A DNA stretch of 64,000 bases from Fomes fomentarius (taxonomy: Eukaryota; Basidiomycota; Agaricomycetes; Polyporales; Polyporaceae). Below the pieces are notes generated by a model. It was not told the origin of the DNA, did no database searches, and saw nothing but the letters and a program-made list of their open reading frames with translations. Made by a program: the position numbers and the translations under genes. Where the stretch lies: NCBI GenBank assembly GCA_022606135.1, contig JABYQN010000002.1, positions 682,001-746,000 of the forward strand, given 5' to 3'. Every line of letters starts with the position of its first letter. Position 1 is the first letter of the stretch. Positions 48,042 to 57,774 of this stretch are shown here, piece by piece.

Positions 48042-49142
48042 ATGCTCACAGCAGCAGGAGAAAACTTTGGCTTAGCAGCAGGGGTCCTGGGAGTGGCAAC
48101 AGCGATCCCTCTCATCTACGGATGGTTCTCACGCCGGTTACCCTCAGCAAGGATGCACGTGCTCGAACGTCTGCTCTTGGAGACTGAGGGGCTCTTCCGA
48201 TCTGCGCTCGAAGACGGTCTTCTGGGTGACCACCACAGCCTCGAAGGGTTGCACTCCCGGATCTGGGCGTGCGTCTTCTCCATTCCACTATGCACTCGTA
48301 TCATGCGGTAGTAACTTCTGCCTACTAACAGAGTCAAAGGCCGTATCGAGTGTCTCCGAGTCGAAGTGCGCAGAACCAATGATGACCTCAAGGGCTGGTG
48401 GAACGGCTTATCCGGCAGAGCGTCCCTGCTCTGCGACGAGTTGAAAAACATCTCAGCCGAAGTTGCGGTGCGATTGAGTCTCCTCATGATACAAAGCGGT
48501 GCACTTATCTGTGTGGACAACAGGAACGCAGCTCGAGAGAGCGGGAGAGGAGGGGATCTGATGCGCGTCGAGAGAACTTCGCTCTACTGACGTATCAACG
48601 AGGTACGCACGATGGCTGCTGTAATCATTTACCATCTCAACATGACTTCCGGGCGCCGCATAGAGCAAATCTCACACATTGTGTCAAGCAAGCCTCCTGG
48701 CTGCCCACTCGTCGCACCACTGTTCGGAAGCTGTGTGCAGAATGGCACAGGTCAGCGAACTCCGATGGCATTTGCTCACATTTTGAGTGGGCATGCGAGG
48801 AGTGACGTACCCTCCATCCCGACGCGCCAAGGGCGCTTAAAAGGGGAGGCGGATATGCGGCGAGAGCTTTTGCTTCGTGTCGGGAAGAAGTTGTTCAGTT
48901 CCAACCATTTTGGTGACGGGTCCACTGGACATACGGCAACCAGAAGACACCGTGCGGGTCACATTCGAGAACTCATTCGCTTCATCCGTCGCGGTTTCGT
49001 CCGTCGCTCACGTCAGACCACCGGTGTTCAAGATTCCATCGACGTCGACCCGGCATTGTTTGCGGCGATGCAGGCGGCGGACGACAAGGATACCGAATGG
49101 GAAGATGTTGAGTATCTAGGAAAGGTTCAGCTGACAGCTTGA
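48042..49142 (+). CDS. T3: membrane-anchored coiled-coil partner of K3
   Basis: Start ATG at 48042 (MLTAAGENFGLAAGVLGVAT), with the TM helix GLAAGVLGVATAIPLIYGWF. Then come RRLPSARMHVLERLLLETEG and EDGLLGDHHSLEGLHSRIW. After an intron: AVKGRIECLRVEVRRTNDDL and LLCDELKNISAEVA. Next come ERSSRERERRGSD and EQISHIVSSKPPGCP, in the same exon phases as T1 and T2. The C-terminal exon is basic then acidic (ELIRFIRRGFVRRSR, AADDKDTEWEDVEYLGK) and lacks the GFFR..TLPR..GFF motif of T1 and T2. The N-terminal hydrophobic Gly/Ala helix faintly recalls HeLo-type N-termini, but the four-helix core is not demonstrable. Divergent from K3. Confidence 0.75.
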
Positions 49143-50430
49143 TTGCCCATGTTTCATCCGCACGGACTACCCTTGACGGGCCAAACGCACCTTTCCTCAT
49201 GTCTGTCATATGTACATCGCTTCCTGTCCCATGCTCCCCCTACCGTATAGTTATTCACTCCATATGCTTTCTTCGGCTTATCCTAAGCTCATCTTCAGTA
49301 TGCTTTCGCTTGCTATACATATCTGTGTTCTGCCTCCCGCACCCTTGCTTTTACGTTACGGCCACGCCACCTCGAGCTCGCTCGATGACGCAATGATGAC
49401 CCTGCAGATTCATATGTATCAGTGCTGGTACTATTCGATTTGTGGCGCAGGAATCGCCAATACCTCGCATGTTTGAGAGACGCAATTTTGTGCGGCGTGC
49501 AGGCGTGTTTTCATCGATCGTGAGAACCTACTCTGTGAGGGCGGACTCGACATCAGAACGGTCTCCAGCCTCCGCTTTCTGCCACCAGTCACGAACGACA
49601 CCTGCAACGCCGGCCCGGGGGGTTCAGGTAACCAGAGTCAATCGTCGACCTCGCCACCTGCGTGAGCGCATCGTCCCAGCTCTTCAACGTTGTCTCCCCT
49701 AGGTCGACGATGGGACGGACCTAATGGGGGAGGGACGGACCTACAATCTACAACGTTCAAGCAATTATGCTATCCGACTCCGTCGGGACTAACTGAAGTC
49801 TCACTAAGTACGGCGCGTCTGTATCGTACTCGGGAATAGCCGGTGAGCAAGCGCTCGCGCGCATAAATCACGAAATTCAACACCCTAACACCCTCGAGCT
49901 CTGTACCGGATATTTACCACACTGTTGCTTCACTCTGACGACGTTATTTTGATTGCTCCAACACATTACATGAACACCACTGCATACGTTGCTCGCTTGT
50001 CCGTCGGGCGTGGCAACCGGTTATTACTTCCTGAGCCGGTCGCGCCCTTGACGGAGTAGATCTCCGAGATATCGTGCGTCGTGTTTAAGTGAATGGAGGA
50101 CCAATTCAGATGCTGGTCTCTACTTGGTCGCCCGCCGTGGTCATAGTACATACAAGTCGCACGCCTGTAGGCTACAGTCTCTTTACTTTGCTCGTGCGTG
50201 TGCTAACTCAAAGTGCAGTTATTTTTCTCTTTGTCAACAATGAATCCCACCCTATGGGGTACCAGGTCCACTAGCCCATATGTAAGAACGTCTACGCAGC
50301 AGTGTCCTCTACCAACGGTTAATATCCTCCCATCAGAGCGTTGTTGTGACAGCACAACTCAAACATATACACCTTGAGTTCTAGATTTTTTCAGCAGGAT
50401 TTCAGGCACTCACGCCACGGCGAACCATGG
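49143..50430. other. Intergenic, nothing recognised
   Basis: 3' flank of T3 then non-coding sequence; a near-direct repeat of GGGACGGACCTA occurs at about 49710-49745. No gene supported. Confidence 0.4.
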
Positions 50431-50882
50431 CTAAGCAGGGAGCGAGTTCTTGTTCGCGTGCACGTCGGAGAATGCGCTGTGCGTCGGCGCATTCTGGGCG
50501 TCGACGACTATATTGTCTCTCGATACGCAATGTCGTGCGCTCCGTGCACTCAGGTAAAACTGTAACCTGCCTGGATAGCGATGCATATGGAGAAGGATGG
50601 AGAGCGCCGCCAATTTGACGTCGGCGAGGTAAGCTCGATAATCCGATAATACCAATTACCAAACTACCTGCACAGGTACCCCAGCGCCTCATGGCAGTGG
50701 ATGTCCAGATTCCGCAACAACTCTTCACAAGGAGGTGGGCATGTACATATGCAAGTGACAAGATTTTGCAATAATCTATGATTCTCCCTTCAAAGGTCAT
50801 CGCAGGTAGCACGCTTAGCGCAGATGGCACTAGGCTCCTCGATCCGGAGCCGAAGACGAAGTGCAGATATGTCCGGCGGCAT
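50431..50882 (-). CDS. Possible small spliced gene, unidentified
   Basis: The minus strand offers a start ATG at 50882 (MPPDISALRLRLRIEEPSAI). A second exon near 50690-50730 reads EELLRNLDIHCHEALGYL. A third runs ADVKLAALSILLHMHRYPG through HCVSRDNIVVDAQNAPTHSA to a stop at 50431. The pieces look like protein and could be joined by short introns, but the donor after exon 1 is unclear. No domain recognised; no homologue in this window. Confidence 0.3.
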
Positions 50883-51152
50883 GTCCAGTGGTTTGTCGCG
50901 CTCAGCATGACGCTTTAGCCCCTTGATGATAGTTGGTGTCTTTTGATGTCTGAGTACCTGACGCTGTATGGGCGCGATTGTATTTGCAACACGAAAGACA
51001 ACTCTCAATCTCCTGAAGGAAGCAACACGACCGCCCGTATTGTCGTCAGGGCCATAGACTAACCATGGTCGAGCGGCCTCACAGCCGCGACTCTGACCGG
51101 GCAGAAACGGCTAACCCTTCTGCTTGGACTGAAGCTGGGCCTCACATCACAG
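50883..51152. other. Promoter region of the secreted-protein gene
   Basis: Upstream sequence of the secreted protein and of the possible minus-strand gene; nothing else recognised. Confidence 0.4.
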
Positions 51153-51160
51153 TATAAAAG
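51153..51160 (+). promoter_or_regulatory. TATA box of the secreted-protein gene
   Basis: TATAAAAG, a near-consensus TATA box, lies 99 bp upstream of the mRNA's first in-frame ATG choice at 51259, followed by a CT-rich start region and a CAAACATGG-type start context. A strong TATA fits an abundantly or inducibly expressed secreted protein. Confidence 0.7.
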
Positions 51161-51258
51161 GTCACCCGTATCATGGACCTCTCCAGCAAACCAAGCCAAC
51201 AATCGCCTACATATTGCTCTCTTCCGACTCCTTCTCACCGACTCCATCCATCCCAAAC

Positions 51259-51855
51259 ATGGTCCGCCTCACCCTTACCTTCGTCGCTACCCTCCTCGCT
51301 GCCACTGGCCTAGTCGCAGGTGCAGGCATCCCCCGCGCCGACTCCGAGCCCGTTCTCGAGCCCATTCCTGCCGGCGCCGCCGACGGCTTCTACTTCGGCT
51401 ACCTGAAGGAGGACGGCAGCACCGAGTGGAAGTACGCAGGGGCAGACGCTGCCTCCGTTAATCCCACCAACGCCACCGTTGGCTTTCGCCCGTCCACCCC
51501 GTCCACCTCGTCCGAGTCTTCCGAGCTCGTCAAGCGCGACAGCGTCAACTGCAACGGGTACGGCGTGAACGCCGATTCAGCCAACGTCGCCCAGGGCGAG
51601 CTCGCGGACATGTGCGGAAACGGGTACTTCTTCAGCTCCCGCAGCGTCGCGAAGGTGTCTGGGGACGCGGTCGCGTACGGATGCAACTACGGGAACGGGC
51701 AGACGTGCCACAGCGGCGATTTGTGGAGCTTCTTCGGGCAGATCAACTCCAAGTGCGGCTTCACCCACGGGGCGAGTGCGGGTGCGGGGTGGTACGCGGC
51801 CACGGGCTGGAAGGCTGCCTACGGCCGTGCTTCGGCCGGCACTGGGTTCTGCTAG
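51259..51855 (+). CDS. Small secreted six-cysteine protein with Kex2-like propeptide site
   Basis: Intronless, 198 aa. The start at 51259 is preferred over the in-frame codon at 51214 because it places a clean signal peptide first (MVRLTLTFVATLLAATGLVA, cleavage near AGA-GIP). A propeptide-like segment with DGFYFGYLKEDGSTEWKYAG follows. A dibasic KR at about residue 94 (SELVKRDSVNC) is a typical Kex2 site. The mature about 105 residues are Gly/Ala-rich with six cysteines in the contexts VNC, DMC, YGC, QTC, SKC and GFC, which could form three disulfides. The last residue is the sixth cysteine. Function unknown; candidates are a cell-wall protein, an effector-like protein or an antimicrobial peptide. 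It is GC-rich with strong codon bias, suggesting high expression. Confidence 0.85.
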   Translation: MVRLTLTFVATLLAATGLVAGAGIPRADSEPVLEPIPAGAADGFYFGYLKEDGSTEWKYAGADAASVNPTNATVGFRPSTPSTSSESSELVKRDSVNCNGYGVNADSANVAQGELADMCGNGYFFSSRSVAKVSGDAVAYGCNYGNGQTCHSGDLWSFFGQINSKCGFTHGASAGAGWYAATGWKAAYGRASAGTGFC

Positions 51856-52786
51856 GCGGGTGAGTGTCCTTGGCTCTTATGCTATAGGATGAACTCAAGT
51901 GGCTTGCTTTCTCCCAGACAGAGCGGACCTGACGTTCGCACCTGTAGAACGTAGTCAGTATTGTTTGGTGTTGTTCTAAGATTGACTACAAGTGTTCCCC
52001 TGGATTGTATGGCTGCCCCGTCTCGGATTGGATTTTCGGCGTAGCTATGTACTGAAAGATTGCCTTTGACCCAGAACGAAGATCAACGCGCGACATGAGA
52101 TCAGTGCAGGGATGTCTTACTTCACCTTTGAGCTCGCTAGCACGGTCTACATTGTACACTCGGTTGCAGTCCGTATATTGCGAGCCACCCGCCGGCAAGT
52201 TGGAACGGCTACAACTTCCTAAGGGAAAGAGTGTGGTTGAGATCGCTTCATTCAAAGACGTGTTCCATGAGGACGAAAACAAACTCAACGCCCGTCGAGG
52301 CGGACGAGGGTGCCACTGAGGAATGTGAGGAACGTATACGGAGGTTATAAATTGAAGATGTGAAGTTCAGCCGTCAACTTCAACCACAGGACGAAGAGTA
52401 TAGTCTAGAAAACCGAGAACTGATCAAGTCCAAGCCGTGAGCAGACCAATATCTTTCGGACATAAGGAGGCGCGGCCTGGCCCACGCAGTCGCTGTTCAT
52501 CAGCCTAGATGCCGACTAACCATGCGGGATCGATGACCGGTCCAGCGCCGCGATGCTGAACGCAGTCACATCAGACCCCATCCGCGCGATGCAAGGGGGC
52601 CTGAGAGCCGAGAGCGAATCTGAAGGTGTCTGATCACGGCACATCCATTCGAGGCAGCGTACTATTGACGTCAGGGTCATATGTCACCAGAAGCGACTTC
52701 ACAGCGGCTGGCCGGCGATCGACTCTGTACACACAACAAAGTGAACGCTGATGTATTCAACGCATGTACGTACCACAAACAGTATA
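51856..52786. other. Intergenic between convergent genes, nothing recognised
   Basis: 3' flanks of the secreted-protein gene (plus) and the SDR-like gene (minus). Frames at 51986-52319 overlap on both strands without recognisable sequence. Confidence 0.4.
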
Positions 52787-54673
52787 TCAAGATTCCTTGG
52801 ATGGGACGGATTCCGGTCTTTGTAGACTGGGCTCAGACGCCGCCGGCGCCCCAACCTTCTCCTGCGCCTGCACCTTCTCCTCAGCCTCGGCTTCCGCCTT
52901 CTCATTCGCAGCAGCCTCCTCTTCCGCTTTCACCCGCTCCTTATCCCGTGCCTCCCAGTCCTTCAGCCGCGCTTCATACCACTCCCATACTGCCCTTCCC
53001 ACCACCTCCCCACCAAATTCGCCATCGTCCTCCACGACGGTCGTGTTCTCGGTCTCCTTATCCTTCCCCTTCTTGTGTGACTTCTTCTCGTCCTTGTCCG
53101 GTAGAGATACCCGGGGCTTGGGGACATCCACCTGGACTGCCGCACATTCCCGATATAGAGCGCCAGGCTTCAGCACCTCGACGTTACTTATCCTCGTCAG
53201 TGTCGCACCCCGCTGAGCACCAGCACGAGCGCCTGCGTCTGCAGAGTCTTCTTCTGGCGGGGAAGCCTGAGAGGCCTCAGCCTTGCGCAACTCTTCGTCC
53301 GCGGCCGCGTCCACCTTCAGCTGGGCGCGCTTGAGGGGAGTTGGGAGGAACAGAACGTGTAGCAGCGTCTGCAACGCCGACTCCGAGCTCTTCGTGAACA
53401 AGAGGAGCGGCAGCAGGAAGACGAGGTATGCAAGCGACCACCCGCGTTCACCCGTCCCGAGGAACGGCGCAACTGTATCGCGTCGGCTGATGCCCGGACA
53501 GGCAGACATTGAAATGATGTTAGAAGGCTGCGGTGTTAGCGGCTTCTCTGACTTGGGGTCGGCCGCACGGTTAGGGAGAGAGTCGAGGATGCGCTGGAGG
53601 TGGCGGGTAAAGATGACAGCGCGAAGAGCTCGGTGACCTTCAGATATGAGAAGTGGCTGTAATCGTGCGGGCGACGATGGAGTTGAATCGAGGAAGGCAG
53701 AGAATGTAGGGAGTGCGGCGGCGTAGAAGGGGTTCACGACCGACACGATGCGTATGTCCCGTTCTACGGGTGCGACTAACAGTGCAGGTAAGAGGAGCGT
53801 GGTAATGAGGAAGGACGCGAGCGAGGCAGACTCTCGCTCCTCCTCTTCTCGCTTCTCCTTCTCATGACGTGCTTTGCCACCAAAGAACCATACTCGCCCG
53901 ATGCTCAGGTATTCGTGTGCAAAGACGATCGCATCTATGCGGGTGTCGTTTGCCGTCAGGAACGCGGTGCAGAAGTTGCGTATAGATGTTGCGGAGGTGA
54001 GGTCACAGGGCTCAGCATATATATGCTCATTATTTGTTGTCGAGCGGATGAGGGGAAGCAGGAGGGAAGGAACGGGGTGCGAGAGAGGATATGGCGAGAG
54101 GGCGATGATGTGGGCGCCTCGTTTCGCAAGGGCAGTCAATGTGACGATGCCTAACGGTGTGAATGGTCCCTAGAGGAGCAAAGTATGACTAATCAGTTCC
54201 CCGCCGTACGAGCAACGTTGTTCCCGATGACATGAAATGTAGTAGGTGGGCGCCAACTTCATTCATGCATATGTACCGCTTCAGTGCGGTCATATCTAAC
54301 GGATGCACAAGTTTGAGCGTCATGCCCGCAGCCATGCAGAGTAACATTCACTGCTGAAGTCAAAAACCGCTCCAACGACCGGAATCCCCCCCGCAACCTC
54401 TTTGACAGAAAATGACCCATCCCGCGAACTACTCGCAGTACTCTCCTCACAAGCTTGCACCAATGCCTCCCGAGCAACCTTGCAGCGAGACCATAATATA
54501 CCACTCACCGTTAGCAAGATCACCCGCGCATGCAGGTCGCGTTCACGCGTGGTCGATCGGCCCTGCGTGTATGCATAGATCACGAGGAGCACAAGAACCG
54601 CGACGAGGGTATGATACCAGTACTTCGGTGGGACTACTGCCGCTGCTGCTTGGTAAACAAATTGAAGGACCAT
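52787..54673 (-). CDS. Membrane-anchored SDR-like oxidoreductase, fungal type
   Basis: The best model has exon 1 at 54509-54673 (MVLQFVYQAAAAVVPPKYWY, a TM helix HTLVAVLVLLVIYAYTQG, then LHARVILLT), a 339-nt intron and exon 2 at 52787-54169 (1,548 nt, 515 aa). The splice joins VILLT to GPFTPLGIVTLTALAKRGAH, which completes the beta-strand, Gly-rich turn and helix of a Rossmann NAD(P) site. NNEHIYAEPCDL and IDAIVFAHEYL correspond to later SDR strands. A clear Tyr-x-x-x-Lys is not seen, so activity is uncertain. The C-terminus is a long charged Ala/Glu/Lys coiled coil. An alternative first exon at 54210-54233 (MSSGTTLL) also splices in phase, but lacks the strand. The substrate is unknown; anchoring suggests the ER or mitochondrial outer membrane. 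Confidence 0.7.
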
Positions 54674-54996
54674 GTGCGCGCCGTCGCTGGCGGGGCCGTG
54701 AGGACTGGACGTTGTGCAGATAGAAGAGGCCCGAGGGTAGGACGTGGAGGAGACTGAGTCTACTGTCGGAGCGCGCGATGACGGAGCCTGCAGCCCGGTG
54801 TTCTCGGAGCGCTTGTTGCTGAATGTAAATACGATCGCATTCTTGAAGACAAGTTCACTCCTTTCGAAACTCATCTACAGTGCTCGTGATTACTCGTGAT
54901 ATCTGGTACATGCAATGTAGTACAAGACAAGAAAGTGTCCGTGACAGTCCATCGCACGCGAAGTCCGAGGCAGAATCCAGCTCCCGCTCTACATCA
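54674..54996. other. Upstream region of the SDR-like gene
   Basis: The exon-1 frame stays open upstream to 54874 (MSFERSELVFKN..), but that part is Ser/Pro-rich, unlike the family start, and is more likely 5' leader. The rest is the 3' flank of the next minus-strand gene. Confidence 0.4.
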
Positions 54997-56600
54997 TCAT
55001 GAGATCGAGCTCGGAGATGGTGGGAGTGGCGGACGTCTAGGAATTGACAACCTCTCATCAGCAGGGCCCCTCGGCGACGACACCTCACCAAAATGCGGCG
55101 GAAGCGGTAACGGGTCTTGGGAAAGATACGAAGGTGATCCCGGAGGCGTTGCCTCCTGCGCTAGTCCTAGACCCGATGAATCGGGTGACTCGTCCTCGGG
55201 AAGATACGACGGGGAAGGTACTGCGTCGTATGTAGACGCGAAATCTGGTAATGAAGCTGGGATAGTCGCAGGAGTGACCTCCCCGGTCTCCTCCAGCGTC
55301 GGCATTGGCCTGTATCCTTCGGCAACGCGCAACTCCCCCGTCGGCGACTCTGCCTGGATACCCTTCCCCTTTCCCTGCCCCTCACCGACATTTCCCAGCG
55401 GCACGACGCCGCGCCATGGTGAATAGCTCGCCATAACGTCCGGCACCCACGTGCCTGCTCTCCGGAGCGGTGCGCCAACGCTCGAGCTCGAGCCAGACCC
55501 AGACGCAGTGCCCCCACCGGATTCTGCGCGAGAGACCGAAGAACGGGATGCTGTGGAGAGTGTGCTGAGAAGTCGACCGGGATCTGATGCAGGTCGTGCA
55601 GAGGAGTTACGCGACATCGTCTGGAATGACCCAGCTTCTGTTGAGAGCTTGCGCGTGAAAAGGCCATGTCCGACGTCCTGGACGCTCGTCGAGGGAGAAC
55701 TTGCGTCCTCCCGCGCGATGTTGATGACCGAGTTCGCAGCAGAATTTGGCGCGGAGGCGGTGGGGGATCGGCGGTCGATGGCAATGGGCGATATGCGTGG
55801 GATTTCGGGAAGCGGGGAGCTGGCCATGGTGGCGAATGGCCGGCTGTAGGTGGACGGAGCGGAGACAGTGCTTGGTGGAGGCGTGTGTTTTGCAGAGGGA
55901 GGGGGCCTATACGCGCTTCCCGGGGAAGAGATGACCTGGTTGGACTCACGTTGGAACTCGATACGCAGCGATGGCAGTCTGCCCTTCTTCCCATCCGACT
56001 TGATCTGTATTCGTGGAAACTGTATGTTGGCGAACGGAAACAAGAGCGGCTTGCTTGGTGATGCCGGCTCGGGAACGGGGAAGGGAGGGGCCGCCTTGGG
56101 CTCGCCATGAAGAGACCGCCTCTCCTGAATGGCTGGCACGGATGGCTCTGGGAACATCGGGGGAACAGGAACGCGAGGTCGAGGCGCACGTACCCTCCCT
56201 CCCACCTCGCGCAAGTCACCTACGGACGGCCCATTACGCTGATACGTGAAACTCTCCACCGACAGGTTTCTCTGGTGTGCAAACGGCGCTGACTTCGGTG
56301 GTATAGGCGGCAATTCACCCCCAACCATGAGCAGAGGCGTATGCGCCTCTGGGTCACCAGCGAAGGAGCCCTTGTAGCGTTGTTGCATCTCTGGGCCTAT
56401 CGGACCTTCCCGCAACTGCTTCTGACGGCGGTATATGAAGATTGCGAAGGTGAGTAGCGCTGCCCCGACGACGATAATGATGACCGTGGAGGCCGTGCGC
56501 CATCCTGTAGAAACCTACAGCAATTCATGACGTACATGACCACCCAGTCAGCCTCATGATACACAGAGGCAGACGCTTAGACGATACTAGCACTCACCAT
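54997..56600 (-). CDS. Single-pass membrane protein with long Ser/Pro-rich cytoplasmic tail
   Basis: Exon 2 (54997-56514) begins VSTGWRTASTVIIIVVGAAL, LTFAIFIYRRQKQL and runs to a TGA at 54997-54999. Its only upstream partner is an ATG at 56598-56600 followed directly by the donor GTGAGT; an in-frame stop precedes that ATG. The first coding exon would thus be the start codon alone (506 aa in total). One TM helix is followed by a basic stop-transfer (YRRQK). The tail is about 470 residues, rich in Ser, Pro and Gly, with repeated PPxP-type motifs (ELPPIPPKSAP, RPPLPPSPSS) and poly-Ser. This is the architecture of basidiomycete type I/III membrane proteins with SH3-binding or phosphorylated tails. 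Function unknown. A non-coding first exon and later start is the alternative. Confidence 0.65.
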
Positions 56601-57774
56601 GAAGTTATGGGAACGTGAAGATTACTGTTGCTCGTGATACAACGCGGTCCCGTCAAGGGATGGAATTGGGAGTGGCAGCAAGAGAACAGGACCTCCAGGC
56701 GCGACTTGGAGGTGAGAAAGGAAAAATGTACCTGCCCATGGCCTTTTCCTATATCAATCGCGAAGTAGCGCACAATCACCGCCTCAACAGACTGTCTGCG
56801 CCGGAAGCCGAGCTCGCCTGTGTAGATTGATGTGAGGCGCTCCGCACATTCCGAACTCCGGGGCTCCCATCAATATCGAAGTGAGGTGTCTTTCGTGAAA
56901 TAGCCCAACCGAGTGTCGACTCGGAGGTGGAGAAAGATGTTTTAAGTCTTTGGATAGTTAGCGCTCGGTGTTCTCAGCTCACCGGAGTTCTCTCAATATC
57001 ACTAACAATGACAACACTCGGAAGCTGTTCGACATCTCAGATTCGCACCAAGTCATCAAAGTTGACGGGATGATTTGATGCAGCCGGGGACTTGAGATGA
57101 ACATGCTGTATATAACGCCCTGAAGCTTGCCAGCTTAAGTATCTTGGCCCACCACTGCTTATGTCTACTAGCCTTCGTAGTAGTAGAGAGCGTCCAACTT
57201 CCGAAGTGACTGGAAGTGTGAACCCGAGTCAATGAATTCCAGCTTGCGCAAACAGAGAACATGTTCGGGTTACATCAGCCTAAGAAGTTAACAGCTGCGA
57301 TCTACATAGGTGGGCTGAGATTCAGGAAAGCCAGTTGGGAACAGGAATGGAACCAATATACCTTCGCAGGTTACATTGTGGTACAGTCTCAGTGACCAAC
57401 TGTCGCCAACGTGGTTTGTTGAACACGAAGCTGCGGCCGAATAGTTTGGCGGACATTATTATTGACACGGTTAGGCACCTCATGATCAGGATGAATGGGG
57501 CCTGAGTACTGCGCGTGGGCAAGATTGATGCTCAACGACCAACGGTGAAAGGCACCGGCACTCAAGTATACGTTGCCATATCTGCCTATCAGTTGAACAA
57601 CATCGGACGTCAGAATGACAGGTCGAGCGTCGTCTAGTGGCTGCACCATGACTCACTAAAGACAATATTATCAGTTCCACGGAAAGACGGCGTTATGCCA
57701 GTGCGAAAGAAATGCTACGCACTGCATTGGTGCCTAGAATCGTATTTTACACGATTCGTACAAGGCCTCAGACC
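56601..57774. other. Gap with possible gene relic (minus strand)
   Basis: On the minus strand 57390-57650 reads VQPLDDARPVILTSDVVQLI, GRYGNVYLSAGAFHRWSL, then NLAHAQYSGPIHPDHEVPN. The neighbouring segment 57322-57450 reads SAKLFGRSFVFNKPRWRQLV in another frame. This looks like part of a spliced or broken gene, but no start, stop or family could be assigned. The first about 250 bp hold the upstream region of the minus-strand membrane-protein gene. Confidence 0.3.

Noticed and set aside
48042..48110. T3 N-terminus as a HeLo or HELL-type membrane-killing domain
   Set aside because: Only a Gly/Ala-rich hydrophobic start (FGLAAGVLGVA) is similar; the four-helix core could not be matched, and T1, T2 and T4 do not share the phrase.
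54320..54874. A separate 184-residue protein, possibly a fifth T-type membrane protein
   Set aside because: The segment 54509-54673 fits better as the anchored first exon of the SDR-like gene, since splicing to 54169 rebuilds the Rossmann Gly motif; no T-family motif is present.
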